DNA from: Nymphaea colorata
Lineage: Eukaryota > Streptophyta > Magnoliopsida > Nymphaeales > Nymphaeaceae
Direction of reading: 5' to 3'
Assembly: GCF_008831285.2 (NCBI RefSeq)
Contig: NC_045143.1
Span: 11,419,503-11,483,502 of the forward strand
Length of the DNA stretch: 64,000 nt
The notes under the pieces are model-generated. The model was not told the origin of the DNA. It saw nothing but the letters and a program-made list of their open reading frames with translations, and searched no databases. This document shows positions 12,701 to 23,703 of this stretch, in pieces. A program made the translations under genes and the position numbers. Numbering within the stretch: position 1 is the first letter of the stretch; every line of letters starts with the position of its first letter.

Positions 12701-14436
12701 TCCTCCTTCAGTAAAACTGTGTTGCTCAGTGTCTGGGAATCCTTGACCAGACAGCTTTCATGCCCAGACCATGTGAAAAGAGAAGGTGAAGAAGACTGAC
12801 AGAACTGACTGGATTAGAGAGAGAGAGAGAGAGAGAGAGTATGCATGTGCACAGCAATCTTTGGTACATAAGATCCAATGTGTTTAAGCCCAGTCACATA
12901 ACATAACTCTTTTAAGCAAAACCTATAAATCCACTCTTCATTTTGTGTTCTTTAACTTGAAAAAAACCCACAAAATTTGTCATTGTTCAGTTATTGGATT
13001 TGGATGCACGTTAGATGATGGTAGTCCAAAAGCTGACCTCCACTAAAGCAACCATATAGCCATGTAGATAGAAGCACAGTATTGGGCAATTGAAAAGGTA
13101 CCGGCATGCTAAGAAGGCCCCAGCTGGACTGGCCGAAAGAAAGAGGCAAGGGCAAGTGGGAATTGGCAGACAATTTTAAGCAATACCTATGAGCAGTATA
13201 TTATTTAGCAACTCAAGAATGAACCACACATATTTTGGTATAACACTTAAAAAGTATTATACGATTTGAAATATATTCAACATATTCAAACTAACCAAGA
13301 TAATGTACTAGGTGGGCAGCCTAGGTACTTCAACCAAGCAGAAACTAGGCCATCAGCACTAGGTGCCTATGACCACAAAGCCCCTAGATGACACTTGCAA
13401 AGTTGGACTTAAAAAATATATAAAATCAAACAAAAAAATTAAAAAAAAATCTAACCAACTTGCACATACAAACAGTTATAACGATAACATGAGACATGAT
13501 CTTTTGCATAGAGCTGAGCTAAAACCAATTAAGAAAGACATTTGGGAATTCACCATTTGTGGAACTGTATTATTCCCAGCTTCGTGTCAATAAACGGGGC
13601 TACATTCTTGTCTATGCTCACCTGTTGATTGTTGCCTACATGGGGTGCGATGAAAACTTAACCCCTGACTGAAAGATACTTGATAAAATCTTCAAATACC
13701 TACACATGACCATTTTCTTTACCACTCGATGTTTTGAAGCCATGTGCGGAAATTCACACAGGTTACAGAAGGAGAGGATGCATTCCTCGACATATACAAA
13801 GGGAATTTGAAGTCTTGCCGGAAGCATTGTTTTCAGATGAAACATGGAGATGAATCCTTTAGTAAAATTTTTTTCACCACATGCCTCGGGAACCATAACT
13901 CTCACTGGTTATGGTGAATTATTGATCAAATTTCCCTGAAATAATTACCTGATTTTGATACGTACAGAAATTAAAGAAGGAGCATGTCGCCAAAGCACAG
14001 CAAGCGATCGCAGACCTTCAATTATCATCAATTAAATTGTCCACAACTCACACGATCTAAAAGACAGATACAAGCATCAACCACTAATAGAACTGCCACG
14101 AAGGCCCACAATTCTGAAGCCAAACCAACAACTCGTGTCGATCGATTCAGTTCACAATAACTCATCCACCAATAAGAATTTTTAAGCACCCGCATGCGCA
14201 ATGGGCGTTTGAGAAGAAAAGCAACAAAAACCAGAACCAAGAAACACCAAAAGAGCTGACGAAAAGAAGCAGAAAGACCGCACCTTGCCGAGAACAATGT
14301 CGAAGGTGGTTGGGGAGCGAATGCGGCCGTGGGCAGCGTGAAGGATGGCGCTGCCTTTGAGGACGGTCTTAGCTAAGTAGTGGACGCTATTCGTGGGCTT
14401 CGGCTCAGCCCCCAATTCTTCCTCAGACACCGCCAT
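1000..14436 (-). CDS. CPSF-A/DDB1/SF3b3-superfamily beta-propeller protein (12 exons traced, C-terminus off window)
   Basis: Exons, high to low: 14284-14436, 10964-11098, 10733-10812, 10508-10591, 10284-10371, 9985-10145, 6616-8638, 6164-6480, 3266-3578, 2971-3126, 2736-2877, 1000-1076. All have GT-AG borders and reading phases that join without a stop, giving about 1,243 codons. The start MAVSEEE, the segments SVCEQTVFGIIKDL, PGNSRYQLGRMLAVDP, ISGTIWSFCF, RIIRSGINIEKLL and IGTHKPSVELLS, and GGTPRRILFHSES and VGDCRDGILFYSY match, from memory, the plant protein annotated as a CPSF A-subunit-region protein (Arabidopsis At3g11960 type). These proteins are multi-propeller scaffolds related to DDB1, CPSF160 and SF3b3; the function of this plant branch is poorly known. 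The Arabidopsis protein is, as I recall, roughly 130 residues longer at the C-terminus; that part is beyond the left edge. Exon 7 is unusually long (2,023 nt). Intron 1 is 3.2 kb. No coding defects were seen. Confidence 0.9.
1570..2165. repeat. GATACG-rich repeat-derived sequence in intron 11
   Basis: The stretch 1600-1745 is dense in GTATC/GATAC words in both orientations (for example GTATCATATGATAC and GATACGGCCGATAC), forming many small inverted repeats. It is followed by an AT- and T-rich core, and 2140-2160 again contains GGTCGGCCTGACCGATAC. The layout suggests an old non-autonomous DNA element, but I could not define exact ends or target duplications. Confidence 0.4.
3724..3760. repeat. 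(AT)n microsatellite
   Basis: A perfect dinucleotide AT run of about 37 bp inside intron 8 of the CPSF-A-like gene. Confidence 0.95.
4189..4570. mobile_element. Small TIR element (MITE/MULE-like) in intron 8
   Basis: The left end reads CTATGTGACACGGGTACG and the right end, reverse-complemented, CTATGTCACATGGGTATG: an 18-bp terminal inverted repeat with three mismatches. Inside each end are further GGGTAC/GTACCC words forming sub-terminal inverted repeats, and the core is AT- and T-rich without coding capacity. Flanks share GGCAA, possibly an imperfect target duplication. Length is about 380 bp. A truncated relative occurs at 42170-42216. The superfamily is uncertain: the ends suggest Mutator-like, but 9-bp duplications are not clear. 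Confidence 0.55.
5001..5043. repeat. 21-bp tandem duplication
   Basis: Two adjacent copies of a 21-bp unit containing TTTTTGACTAGGTACCAGGA. It lies in an intron of the CPSF-A-like gene and has no evident function. Confidence 0.85.
9360..9725. other. GC-rich block in intron 6, possible organellar insertion
   Basis: This block differs sharply in composition from the AT-rich introns around it: many GGAGG, CCCC and GGGG words, including a G-rich run near 9619-9632. A 111-codon plus-strand frame (9378-9713) runs through it but matches nothing I recognise. Plant mitochondrial intergenic DNA looks like this, so a nuclear mitochondrial insertion is my leading guess. It is not proven from sequence alone; a degraded transposon or gene fragment is also possible. 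Confidence 0.3.
11504..11580. repeat. About 40-bp tandem duplication in intron 1
   Basis: Two near-identical copies, period 40, of a unit containing AAATGTAAATGAGATTTTAT. Simple local duplication within the large first intron of the CPSF-A-like gene. Confidence 0.85.
12816..12839. repeat. (GA)n microsatellite
   Basis: Perfect GA run of about 24 bp in the first intron of the CPSF-A-like gene. Confidence 0.9.
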
Positions 14437-14780
14437 CTTTCTCACTCATGGAACTCACCTACTCCCCTTAATATGAAAAAAGAACAATAAGAGAAAGAAG
14501 AATAAAGATTCTGATTCAGATTGTGGCAGCGAAGATTCTAACGAGGAGATTCAATAATAGGACGGTGGGTCGAGAAGATTTGCTTCCCAACTGAGGGTCT
14601 CTCTGTGTGCGTGGTGCGTGAAAGAGAGAGGGAGATGGGGGGAGAGAGGAGGGAACGGGGATGGAGTAAGTACAAAGCGGGAGAAAGAGAGACTCCTGAA
14701 TTGAGAAGGAATACGGTGACCACTCGGAGCTACGTAGGAACAAAGGCACGATGGTTTCTTTCTTGCTGCCGCCTCTCACG
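14437..14780 (-). promoter_or_regulatory. Upstream region of the CPSF-A-like gene, with an overlapping uORF
   Basis: This is the likely 5' UTR and proximal promoter. It contains purine-rich (GA) tracts near 14620-14665 and AT-rich stretches. An upstream ATG at 14449-14447 opens a short out-of-frame reading frame of eight codons (MSEKDGGV) that ends at a TGA inside the main coding region, overlapping the MAVS start. If transcription begins upstream of it, it could reduce initiation at the main start. No clear TATA box was identified. Confidence 0.4.
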
Positions 14781-17700
14781 CTTCAAGTTTTTCCGGAGAC
14801 TTCCATACAAAGACTTCGTTTTTCTCACGATTTTGTAAAAGAGACCAAACAATATTTATACTTTGGATGCCAAATGAACAATCAGTCTTCCTTGAAAATT
14901 CGTTTCTTGATAGGCAGCACTGGTTTATCATTTTCTCTTTGATTCAAGTCACAACACGGGAAAAAAACATAAACACAGTTGAATTGAATAAGGTGACAGT
15001 TAAATGTTCTAAAGGAATACAGAATTTTACGCTTTCCAAAATTTAGTAGAATTTTATATCCAAAGGAATTGGCAGCCGCAATTCAATTTTCATAAGCATT
15101 GCTCCTTCCTCGAGTCTTGTCTTTTCTTCTTTTTTTTGTGCTACATGTATGATTTAGCGTTCAATATGCGTATTCAGAAGTTCTATTGCTGCTTTCAAGT
15201 GCATTAAAAGTCAGTAACATAGTATAGCCGAACAAGGTACTCAAATGCGTACCTTAGAGACTTTGAACACAAATTTTAGTTTTACGGTTGTTAGTTCTCA
15301 CAATGAACTACGAATATAGCAAGTATATGCTTTTGAGGTTTTTACGAACGCAAGTAGTAAGAATATGGTTTTGAGCTTCTTTTTCCACTGTATTGAACCC
15401 ATGAAATCTGATTGTAGTCATTGTATTCTCTAAAACTTTATATGTTCATGTTGAATCATCAAAGAAAATCTTAAACATCGCAACATAAAGTACTTGAATT
15501 CATGTCGGAAGATGTGGGCAAGATCTTTTGAGATCTCCACCTAGGTTGATGTTTATTTCAAAAAAAAAAGAACCCATTGAAATTCTCTATGTATAGACTT
15601 GGGGACTAGTATAATTTAGTGTCATGAATTTTTAGATTTAGTCGATCAAGGAATCCAAAATTATATATTCATATCTACACATTAAACTTACTTCATGCCT
15701 ATAAAATGACAGAATATCCAACTTGATTGATCACTTTACAGATATTTTCCTCATATAACACATAATGTATGAATTGTTAATGACATATGAAGGTTCACAT
15801 ATAGAATCTAACATTGATCTCCAATGTACTTAGACCATCTAAACCTGAATTTGATGACTATCTTAAACTCAAACAGAAAGTAGTTTGTACACTTCTTCGC
15901 CTACTTGAATTTGATCACTATCAGAAACTCAAACAATTACTAGTATTTGTTTGTCTAATTCCCACCTCTCACTAAGAAAGAAAAAAATAGGTAACTTTTG
16001 GCTTCTTTTACCAACTTGTTTAGGAATTTAAATGGTTCAGATTCAAGTCAAATTCAGCCTTTGCTAAACTCGTCTAAATAGGATAATATGTAATCAAATC
16101 CACATTCAAGCTCAAATTTCAGATTTTATAAATTAAATTCAGATCCTGGCTGGTATATGGTCTGTCATTTACTAATCAATTCATACCTTTACTATATCCA
16201 CTCAGCTAGCAAGCTTGGATTGAATTTAGTCATGGAAGTGCACATTCAGTTTGGATCCGACCCTTATGATCGTTGGCTCAAATTGAAGTTTGTCTTTCAA
16301 ATTTTGATTTGTATTTGAAAAAAATAACGTTGAATTTAACTTGATTGGTTGTTGACAACGATAGGGTTTTCATGACTTTTTGACAACAGGAGGATATAAT
16401 AATTTAAAATATGAAGGTTACATGAGCATTTTGTTCACGAGATGTTGGAATACCTTTGATTTACTTTAATGTAAGATCCTAAAAATTTAAATAAAGGAAG
16501 AGAGCATCATCTCAGAGAATCTTTGCATCGCAAGATCCTTCAAATTTGAATTCCATGGATTAAAATCAGACTTCTGCCCTTTGATTTTATACTAAACCTT
16601 TTTTTCATTGTAAAATGTATAATGAGTATCTCATGTGTAGATTTTGGGTTGGGCTGACAAACTTTAATTTGATGAACCATGAATTGTAGTATGGACCTTC
16701 TTTCACATTAGCAAATGCATACTACACCATATCTATAAATCTAAAATTTGCAGCAAACACCTCCATAAAAATTATTCCTCTCAACGTGAAATATGGTCAT
16801 ACAACCTATTATGGTTTAGAATGAAGCCAACCCCCAGCATTCAAATTTCACTTCCTCCTCCCTTACTCATATAATCAAATAAAATGATGCAATTGTACAT
16901 TGTGATTCCTTTTATTCACGAACTATTTACATGGAAGTTTTTTTTTTCAATGAAATTAAAAGTGTACATCAAATGATCAATTTTGGATGTGCAAACGTAA
17001 ACAATTTAGAAACAAGACATGTATAAATGAAACACACATGTGTGACTATCTTTGCAAAAGCATATTTAAATTTTGATTGGAAGTCTCTTATTGTCCTAGT
17101 TTTCAAAATATTTACATATAAGAAATATGAAATTATGTTGCAATGCTTGACAAGAAGTGTTGGCATCGCTTATGAGAAAGGGTCCAACATAAGTAGAGAT
17201 GGTTATAGGGTTCCCAACAATAAAATATATACATTTAAGAATAGTCAAAAACTATTTCTAAAAGTATATACAACTATCCCTAAAATTAATGAAGAACAGT
17301 TAGACAACCGTTCATAAAATGTTCATAAAAGTAACAGTCTCAATTTTAGAAACAATCATGATTGTTCTCAATGAAAACTCATTGGGAATGGTTTATCATA
17401 TGTGTTCATGCAAATAAAAGTCAAACATTAACGAAATGTTACAATTATCAACAACCATGTTTCATGGTTTTGGTAGAATTATTCCTTTAAGCCTGAAAGT
17501 TCCATATGTGTTTGATGGTTTAGACATCATATACCACATTCTACAATTATTTTGATCAATACATAATGTAGATTAAATAAATTCCAAGCAACAAAAATGT
17601 TACCATTGCAGTCAACTATTGTGATCTTCGTTCTTCTTTGGTTCCAAAAATGTTTTCCGTAGCTACTCAATTGAACCAACTTACTCCACAAGTTGCACTC

Positions 17701-18240
17701 TTGGATTTGCAACAATATTAACAGCTATCACGTTGAATTAAATGACTTGGAAGGAGGAACATGGGCTTTGATTTAGGAAAATGTTATTACATAAACAAAT
17801 GCATAGTTGTAAGTTCAAATTTTGGAAAAATAAACATGTGAAAAACTTATAGACACAAGGCGTATCAAATTCACTAAAGTTACAGTAAACTCACATTCAT
17901 TTGCACTAGCTTCCGATAACTTATGCACATAGGATATCTTACTTTTCATTGCTGCCAACATCAAGGAGTATGAACAGTTTCCATGAAACAAATTGAACTA
18001 CTAAAATATTAAGAAATTGAGACCTCTTATGAACATCAAACTACAAACCAAGCTTGAACCCTTACCTGTTTATGTTGATTCAAGAATCGGGCATGACTTA
18101 AAAAAATCAAGGATTCAACATATAAAATGCAAATTTATAAGATTCAGATTCAAATTCAATAGAGAATACAAGCAGTTCCTTGGAGAAACATAATCAAATG
18201 AAGAATTATAAGTCAAATGGGTTGACGATCTAAGTGCAAT
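14781..18240. other. AT-rich intergenic DNA, no gene seen
   Basis: Between the CPSF-A-like gene and the retrotransposon nest I see no open frame with protein-like composition, no RNA gene and no clear terminal repeat. The longest frames (about 96 aa near 17027-17317) are AT-rich and unrecognisable. Confidence 0.6.
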
Positions 18241-18872
18241 AGGTTTAATCCATCTATGCCTCATCGCGACTACTGAAGTGCCCTAACTATGTGATTTCAG
18301 TGGTTTTGAATAGACAATTTGATCATTTAGCTTGCAGCTGGTTTTGTTTGCAACCTTACCAACAACTTGCATAAAATGTTCCATATATTCCTCTTCTTTT
18401 TTGTTGTATACCAATATGTTGTCAAAGAATACTAAGATGAACCAATGCAAATATGGTCGGAAGACAATGTTCATGATAGATTGGAATGCAATCGGCACAT
18501 TGGTCAGTCCAAAGCTAATGACATTAAAGTCATAATGTTTGTCATGTGTATGAAGCATTGTATTTAGCACATCTTCTACTGCCACCCATATTTGATGGTA
18601 ACCAAATCATTGGTCCAGATGTCATCACCCACTACCACATCAAAAGTGGGTTGAACCTTGACATTACACCCTAAGGAACTTCGCTGATTTCTATGAAGTT
18701 GTGGGTAGACCTTGTGTCCACCAGCATACTTACTACTCTATCACGAGGGCATCCTTCTATCCTAATCAGTTGTGGAGCTTCGTTGTTGGTTAATGTGTGT
18801 AGAGAGATCTCTCTCTGGTAGCCCTTCTATTGGCATTCCTGAATGCTCTTCTTCCTTTGTAGGTGAGTTTTC
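18240..18872 (-). mobile_element. Ty3/gypsy relic, protease and reverse transcriptase part (downstream half, minus strand)
   Basis: On the minus strand, just inside the copia insertion point, several frames join as a gypsy protease: ISLHTLTN, then VDTRSTHNFI near 18690-18725. The family motif is D-S-G-[AS]-T-H-[NS]-F; here the catalytic DSG/DTG has become DTR. After a short stretch the reverse transcriptase follows, with GYHQIWVAVEDV, FNVISFGLTNVPIAFQ and FFDNILVYNKK (the usual FxDD is FFDN). The roughly 300-residue linker and fingers normally between protease and GYHQI are missing, so there is an internal deletion. Stops and frameshifts make it non-functional. The upstream Gag half lies at 23704-24200, separated by the copia insertion. 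Confidence 0.8.
18868..18872. repeat. Target-site duplication, left copy (TTTTC)
   Basis: The five bases before the 5' LTR are TTTTC and are repeated exactly at 23704-23708, directly after the 3' LTR. A 5-bp duplication is what copia integrases produce, and it confirms both LTR boundaries. Confidence 0.8.
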
Positions 18873-19214
18873 TAAAAACAAAGTTGTTGAAGGTAGTGAT
18901 AAGATGAACCGTCATCTCAAGTTATGCAAATTTGGGAATAAGGCAATAAAGTTGGAAATTGAAGATTACGAAGAGACAAAGAAGGAAGACATTATAGAAA
19001 CCAAGGAAGACGTTATAGGAACCAAAAAATTCAGAATTAATACCTTTGATAAAAAAACTACTATAAATCCTTATGTTATGAAAGGAAAGTTCAAGTTGTG
19101 TACTTTGGGTTGTGGCTGAATAAAAGTGTTCTTTCCTTCTTCGTGGATGTAGGTTCTCTTTGAACCGAACCACGTCATTTCTGGTGCCTCTTCTTTTCTT
19201 TCACTTTCTGTTTA
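18873..19214 (+). repeat. 5' LTR of the copia element (342 bp)
   Basis: Aligns end to end with 23380-23703. It starts TAAAAACAAAGTTGTTGAAG and ends TTTCTGTTTA, so its termini are TA...TA instead of TG...CA. The boundaries rest on three agreeing signs: similarity to the other LTR, the TTTTC duplication, and a primer site starting at the next base. It carries about 18 extra bp near 19064-19081 relative to the 3' LTR. Confidence 0.85.
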
Positions 19215-19226
19215 TGGTATCAAAGC
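19215..19226 (+). other. Primer binding site TGGTATCAAAGC
   Basis: One mismatch from the plant copia initiator-Met site TGGTATCAGAGC, placed with zero spacing after the 5' LTR. Confidence 0.85.
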
Positions 19227-19259
19227 TTCTTGAGTTGCAAAGTTGCATCTGTACTCATG

Positions 19260-20190
19260 GCATCTTCAATGTCACCTGCTTATTCACCGTTGTATCCTTA
19301 TCCCTATACACTCAGCATCTCCAACTTCATATTGTTGAAGCTGACTCAAGATAACTCTCTTATGGAAGATTCAAGTCTTGGCATTGGTGGAGAGCCAAAA
19401 CCTTTACGGTCTTCTCACTGGTCACATTTCTGCACCACCATAAACTCTTACTGAGGGACTAAAGAAGGTTCTGAATCCCACTTACTCTTCATGGAAGAAA
19501 ACCAATCGTCTATTGAGAGGATAGATTACCAGCACGTTATCAGATAGTGTGTTTGACCTAATAGTTGGCTTGTGAGTTTGACCTAATTGTTGGCTTGGAG
19601 ACATCAGCCGATATCTAGAAGTCATTGCTTGATGCCTATTTGCAGGGCTCTCAGGCGAGAGAATTTCATCTGATGCAAAAACTCACAAGTCTAAAGAAGG
19701 GCTCAAACTCCATTAATGAGTACATTGGAAAATTCAAGACTGTATCTGATGAACTAAGTGCCATTGGGCGAGTGGTCTCATACAAAGACAAAGTTTTATG
19801 GCTTCTGCAAGCTCTGGATACCAACCATTCGTTTCCACTATGCTTAGTCCACCAATGCCGCAGTACAAGGAGGTAGTTGTACTACTCTAAAGCTATGAAG
19901 CATGTAATGACAACTTTGAATCTTCTCCTCAAATGAGTTATGTTGCGCACAATAAAAAACAATATCAGAATAAGCGGCAAGGAGGGTATCAATGTTTCAA
20001 TTCTAGAGGACGTAGATTTGGGCAGAGCAATAGCAACCGAAATCAATCTTTTGACACTAAAGGAAAGGTGAAGGTTGTGTGCCAAATTTGCAACAAGCAA
20101 AATCACTCCGCTTTGAAATGTTACAATCACTTCAACCATTCTTTTCAACAAATGATATTCCGCAAGCTTTTGCTTCAGTTAAAATAGCCG
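19260..20190 (+). pseudogene. Copia Gag (UBN2-type) with CCHC zinc knuckle, broken
   Basis: Starts at MASSMSP in one frame, switches to ISNFILLKLTQDNSL in another, and continues after stops as LLDAYLQGSQAREFHLMQKL at 19625 onward. These are typical plant copia Gag landmarks. A complete zinc knuckle CQICNKQNHSALKC (C-x2-C-x4-H-x4-C) lies at 20080-20121. At least two frame changes and several stops interrupt it. Confidence 0.85.
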
Positions 20191-20199
20191 AAAATCAAG

Positions 20200-20570
20200 A
20201 TAATGAACGGTTTGTTGATACAAGAGCCACTGTCCACATGACTTTTGATGTTGGTAAGTTATATAACTCTCGCCCCTATTTTGGTAATGTTGCTATTATT
20301 GTTGGAAATGGAGATGGAAATGGAGAAAAACTATCTATTTCTCACATAGGTGATGCCAAGATCAAAAGACAATTGATAGACATACCTTTGACAAATGTGT
20401 TATGTGTGCCTAAAATAAAAAAGAATTTACTATCGGTGAGTCAGCTTACTTCTGATTTGCCTTATATTATTGAGTTCTCATCTACTGCTTGCTTGATTAA
20501 GGACAAAGTGACGCAAAAAATAGTGGCGACAGGAAATAGGGGAGGTGGTCTTTATGGTCTTGGAGGTTCT
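20200..20570 (+). pseudogene. Copia aspartic protease domain, catalytic motif altered
   Basis: The segment FVDTRATVHMTFD corresponds to the copia DSGATxHM motif. The catalytic D-S/T-G reads D-T-R, which would abolish the active-site turn. Downstream GDAKIKRQLIDIPLTNVLCV and NLLSVSQL are standard protease/pre-integrase landmarks. Confidence 0.85.
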
Positions 20571-20589
20571 TAGTCTGCCTTGTTTTCAA

Positions 20590-21420
20590 CTAGATTTAGG
20601 CATGCTGATTTTAGTCGATGGCATGAACGGTTGGGGCATCCTCAATTTGACACAATCCAATTATTGAATAGAAACAATTTGATCTCAGTTGAATCCATGA
20701 AAAACAAAAACCCCATTTGTTCTAGTTGTTAAATGGGTAAATCGAGTAAGTTGCCATTTTTTTATGAGGAGTTATATGGCAAACCTTTAATGAAAGTTCA
20801 TTCTAATCTTTGGGGTCCTACTCCCGTCTTGTCAAAAGAAAAAAATTGATTCTATGTCATTTTTGTTGATGAATGCACCAAATTTACTTGGTTCTATCCA
20901 TTGAAGAAAAAGTCTGATTTTTTTGAATTTTTCGTTCATTTTCATAGATATGTTGAACGACAATTTGACAAAAAATTAAAAATGTTCCAATCTGATGGTA
21001 GTGGAGAGTATAATAGTCCAAAATTCATTCATTACCTTGATCAAATGGGAATAAAACGACAAACGTCGTGTCCCAAAACGCCCGAGCAGAATGCCACGGC
21101 TGAACGAAAGCATAGAAATATGACAGAACTTGGGTTGATGATGATGTTCCATTCCAATACACCAAAACATTTTTGGGTGGAAGCTTTTTCTACTGTCGTC
21201 TTGATCAATAGACTAACATCATCTAGTTTAAATATGAACTATCCTTATTTTCAGATTTTTTGAAAGCATGCAAACTATTCTTCTTTAAGAGCTTTTAGAT
21301 GTCGATGTTTTCCTTATCTATGTGGATATCAAGAATCAAAATTTGATCCAAAATCATGCATTTTTCTTGGATATAGCACGCAGTTCAAGGGTTATAGATA
21401 TCTTCATTCTCTAATGGGCA
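20590..21420 (+). pseudogene. Copia GAG-pre-integrase and integrase, interrupted by stops
   Basis: The zinc-binding HHCC part reads HERLGH followed by CSSC near 20625-20730. The catalytic core is recognisable: VDECTKFTWFYPL (D near 20868), FQSDGSGEY (D near 20995) and TPEQNATAERKHRN (E near 21106), so the DDE residues survive. Stops at about 20729, 20849 and 21262 break the frame. Confidence 0.85.
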
Positions 21421-21799
21421 AAATATATATGTCACGGCATGTTGTGTTTGATGAAGAAAATTTTCCTTTTAAAGACCTTGCATGTTTTCATCGACAAGAA
21501 CAACTTGAGAGAGAATTCACTTCGCTTATCAATGATGAGATTAGAAATGATTTTCATACCAGCCGACAAATTGATACTTTAGTTTTAGACTCTCGAAATG
21601 ACACTAGTGAACTCACATCTTTCTCTTTAATGCATGAACAATTTCAGAATGTGCAGGTTCCTCATATTGAATTTCATGACATATCAGATCCTTTGCCACC
21701 AGTAGTTGAAGAAAATGATGATGCAAGGCCTACCATTTTGCCATAGTCTGTTATCGCTTCACCACAACTTGTAACTCCATTACAGCACACTAACATTAC

Positions 21800-22690
21800 T
21801 CACAACATGACTGGGATATCAAAACCTAATCCCAAATATGCTTATCTTCATGATGTTGCAACATATGCTTCTATACCTAAGGAGCCGTGCAACACTAAGG
21901 AGGCGTTGAATCACTCAGGCTGGAAGGCTGCTATGCAGGAAGAAATATATGCCCTATATAAAAACCACATTTGGGATCTAGTACTGCATCAACCACACAT
22001 GAATGTCATTAGATCAAAATGGGTATACAAGGCAAAGCTGCAAGCTGATGGAACTCTTGAACGACTGAAAGCTCACTTGGTTGCACGTGGATTCTCTCAA
22101 CTTGGGGGAGTTGATTTTGTTGAGACCTTTTCTCTTATCGTGAAACCTGGTAGCATCAGAATTATTCTTTCTATTGCTATTGTTAGACAATGGAACATTC
22201 GCCAACTTGATGTGAATAATGTTTTTCTTCATTGTCTACTTAAGGAGATAGTTTTCATGTAATAATCGCCAGGTTTTGAAGATAGGTGTTTTCCTAATCA
22301 TGTATATCGTCTGCGCAAAGCACTTTATGGTCTTCGGCAAGCATCTAGAGCGTGGTTTGATAAACTAAGCTCTTTTCTTTTGCAATATGGTTTCTTTTGC
22401 AGCACAATAGATCCATCTCTTTTCATCTATAAGCATCAACATGACACCATTGTGCTTCTCATCTACGTAGATGTAACCCTCGATTGTTGGACCAATTCAC
22501 CAAGCAGATTGCAAGTACATTTGCCATCAAGGATATTGGATGATTACATTATTTTTTAGGCACTGAAGTTCATTCTACCCATGAAAGACTTTTTCTTTCC
22601 CAAACAAAGTATGCCAAAGATTTACTTGACCGAGCAAATATGTTTAATTTCAAGTCTGTTGTTGCACCCATGGTAGAAAAAGTCTAAGAA
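21800..22690 (+). pseudogene. Copia reverse transcriptase, YVDD changed to YVDV
   Basis: WKAAMQEEIYALYKNHIWDL, SKWVYKAKLQADGTLERLKA, LVARGFSQLGGVDFVETFS and WNIRQLDVNNVFLH are the canonical order of plant copia RT landmarks. A stop follows at 22261, then LYGLRQASRAWFDKL continues. The catalytic box at about 22470 reads LLIYVDVTLD: the second Asp of YVDD is Val, after which the frame is lost. Confidence 0.85.
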
Positions 22691-22889
22691 GCTTCTTATG
22701 AATCATATTTAGATCCAACTTATTATAGAAGTTTGGTTGGTGTCTTACCATATTTGACCATAACCTTTAGTGTCAACTATGTGAGCCAACATATGCATGG
22801 TCCTGTGGTACAACATTATGAGATGGTGAAGCGTATTCTCTGATATATAAAAGGTACTCTTGAAGTAGGTTTAAAAATCATGGATCAAA

Positions 22890-23300
22890 GTTCTCTAGAT
22901 TTATATGTTGTTTGCGACGCTGATTGGGCAGATTGCCATGAGACAAGAAGGTCTACTATATGTTTTTGTACCTTTCTTGAAAATAATCATATTACATAGA
23001 GTGCCAAGAAACAAAGCACAATCGCTAGATCAAGCACGGGTGGAGTACAGAGCCATGCCATCCACTGCCGTAGAGTTAACCTGGATCTCTTTTGCCATTA
23101 GAGATCTTGGAGTTCATCTAAACAGTCCACCGGTGCTTCATTATGACAATATCAGTGCTTTATAAATGACCATCAATCCTATCTTTTACAATAGATCCAA
23201 ACACATTCAAGTGTATTACCATTATGTTAGAGAAAAGATGGCAGAAGGATTTCAATCACAAAATGTGTTCCCTCAAAACATGAACTTGCAGACATTTTCA
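22890..23300 (+). pseudogene. Copia RNase H domain, broken
   Basis: CDADWADCHETRRST, a frame change, then STGVEYRAMPSTAVELTW and SPPVLHYDNISAL match copia RNase H (DADWAG, EAEYRA, CDN). A stop at 23163 and several further stops follow before the 3' LTR. Confidence 0.8.
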
Positions 23301-23379
23301 CAAAGCCTTTAACAAGGATTCAATTTCACTCCTTAAGGAGCAAACTTGACCTCTTCAATGGACACAGTTTGACTGAGAG

Positions 23380-23703
23380 TAAAAACAAAGTTATTGAAGG
23401 TCATGTTAAGATGAACAGTCATCTCAAGTTATGCAAATTTGAGGATAAGGCAATAAAGTTAGAAATTAAATATTAAGAAGGGACAAAGAAGGAAGACGTT
23501 ATAGAAACCAAGGAAGACAGTCATAGTAACCAAAAAATCAGAATTAATACCTCTGATCAGAAAACTGCTAAAGGAAAATTCAAATCGTGTACTTTGGGCT
23601 GTAGCTAAATAAAAGTGTTCTTTCCTTCTTCGTGGATGTAGTTTCTCTTTGAACCCAACCACGTTATTTCTGGTGCCTCTTCCTTTCTTGCGCTTTATGA
23701 TTA
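23380..23703 (+). repeat. 3' LTR of the copia element (324 bp)
   Basis: Counterpart of 18873-19214, lacking about 18 bp and with scattered substitutions. The polypurine tract in front (GACTGAGAG, 23371-23379) is weak compared with the usual GAGGGGGAG. Followed directly by the TTTTC duplication. Confidence 0.85.

Larger units (their letters stand above)
18873..23703 (+). mobile_element. Ty1/copia LTR retrotransposon, full-length but degenerate
   Basis: Order: 5' LTR (18873-19214), primer site (19215-19226), Gag, protease, integrase, reverse transcriptase, RNase H, 3' LTR (23380-23703). The order protease-integrase-RT identifies Ty1/copia. The coding region is broken by many stops and frameshifts (for example around 19454, 20572, 20729, 20849, 21262, 21746 and 22261), so it cannot make its own proteins. 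Flanking TTTTC duplications show a simple insertion. It went into a minus-strand Ty3/gypsy element, whose halves flank it. The LTRs have diverged, including an 18-bp indel, so the insertion is old. Confidence 0.9.

Noticed and set aside
18772-19119. 115-codon plus-strand frame starting before the copia LTR
   Set aside because: It runs from the gypsy relic into the 5' LTR and has no protein features; chance frame.
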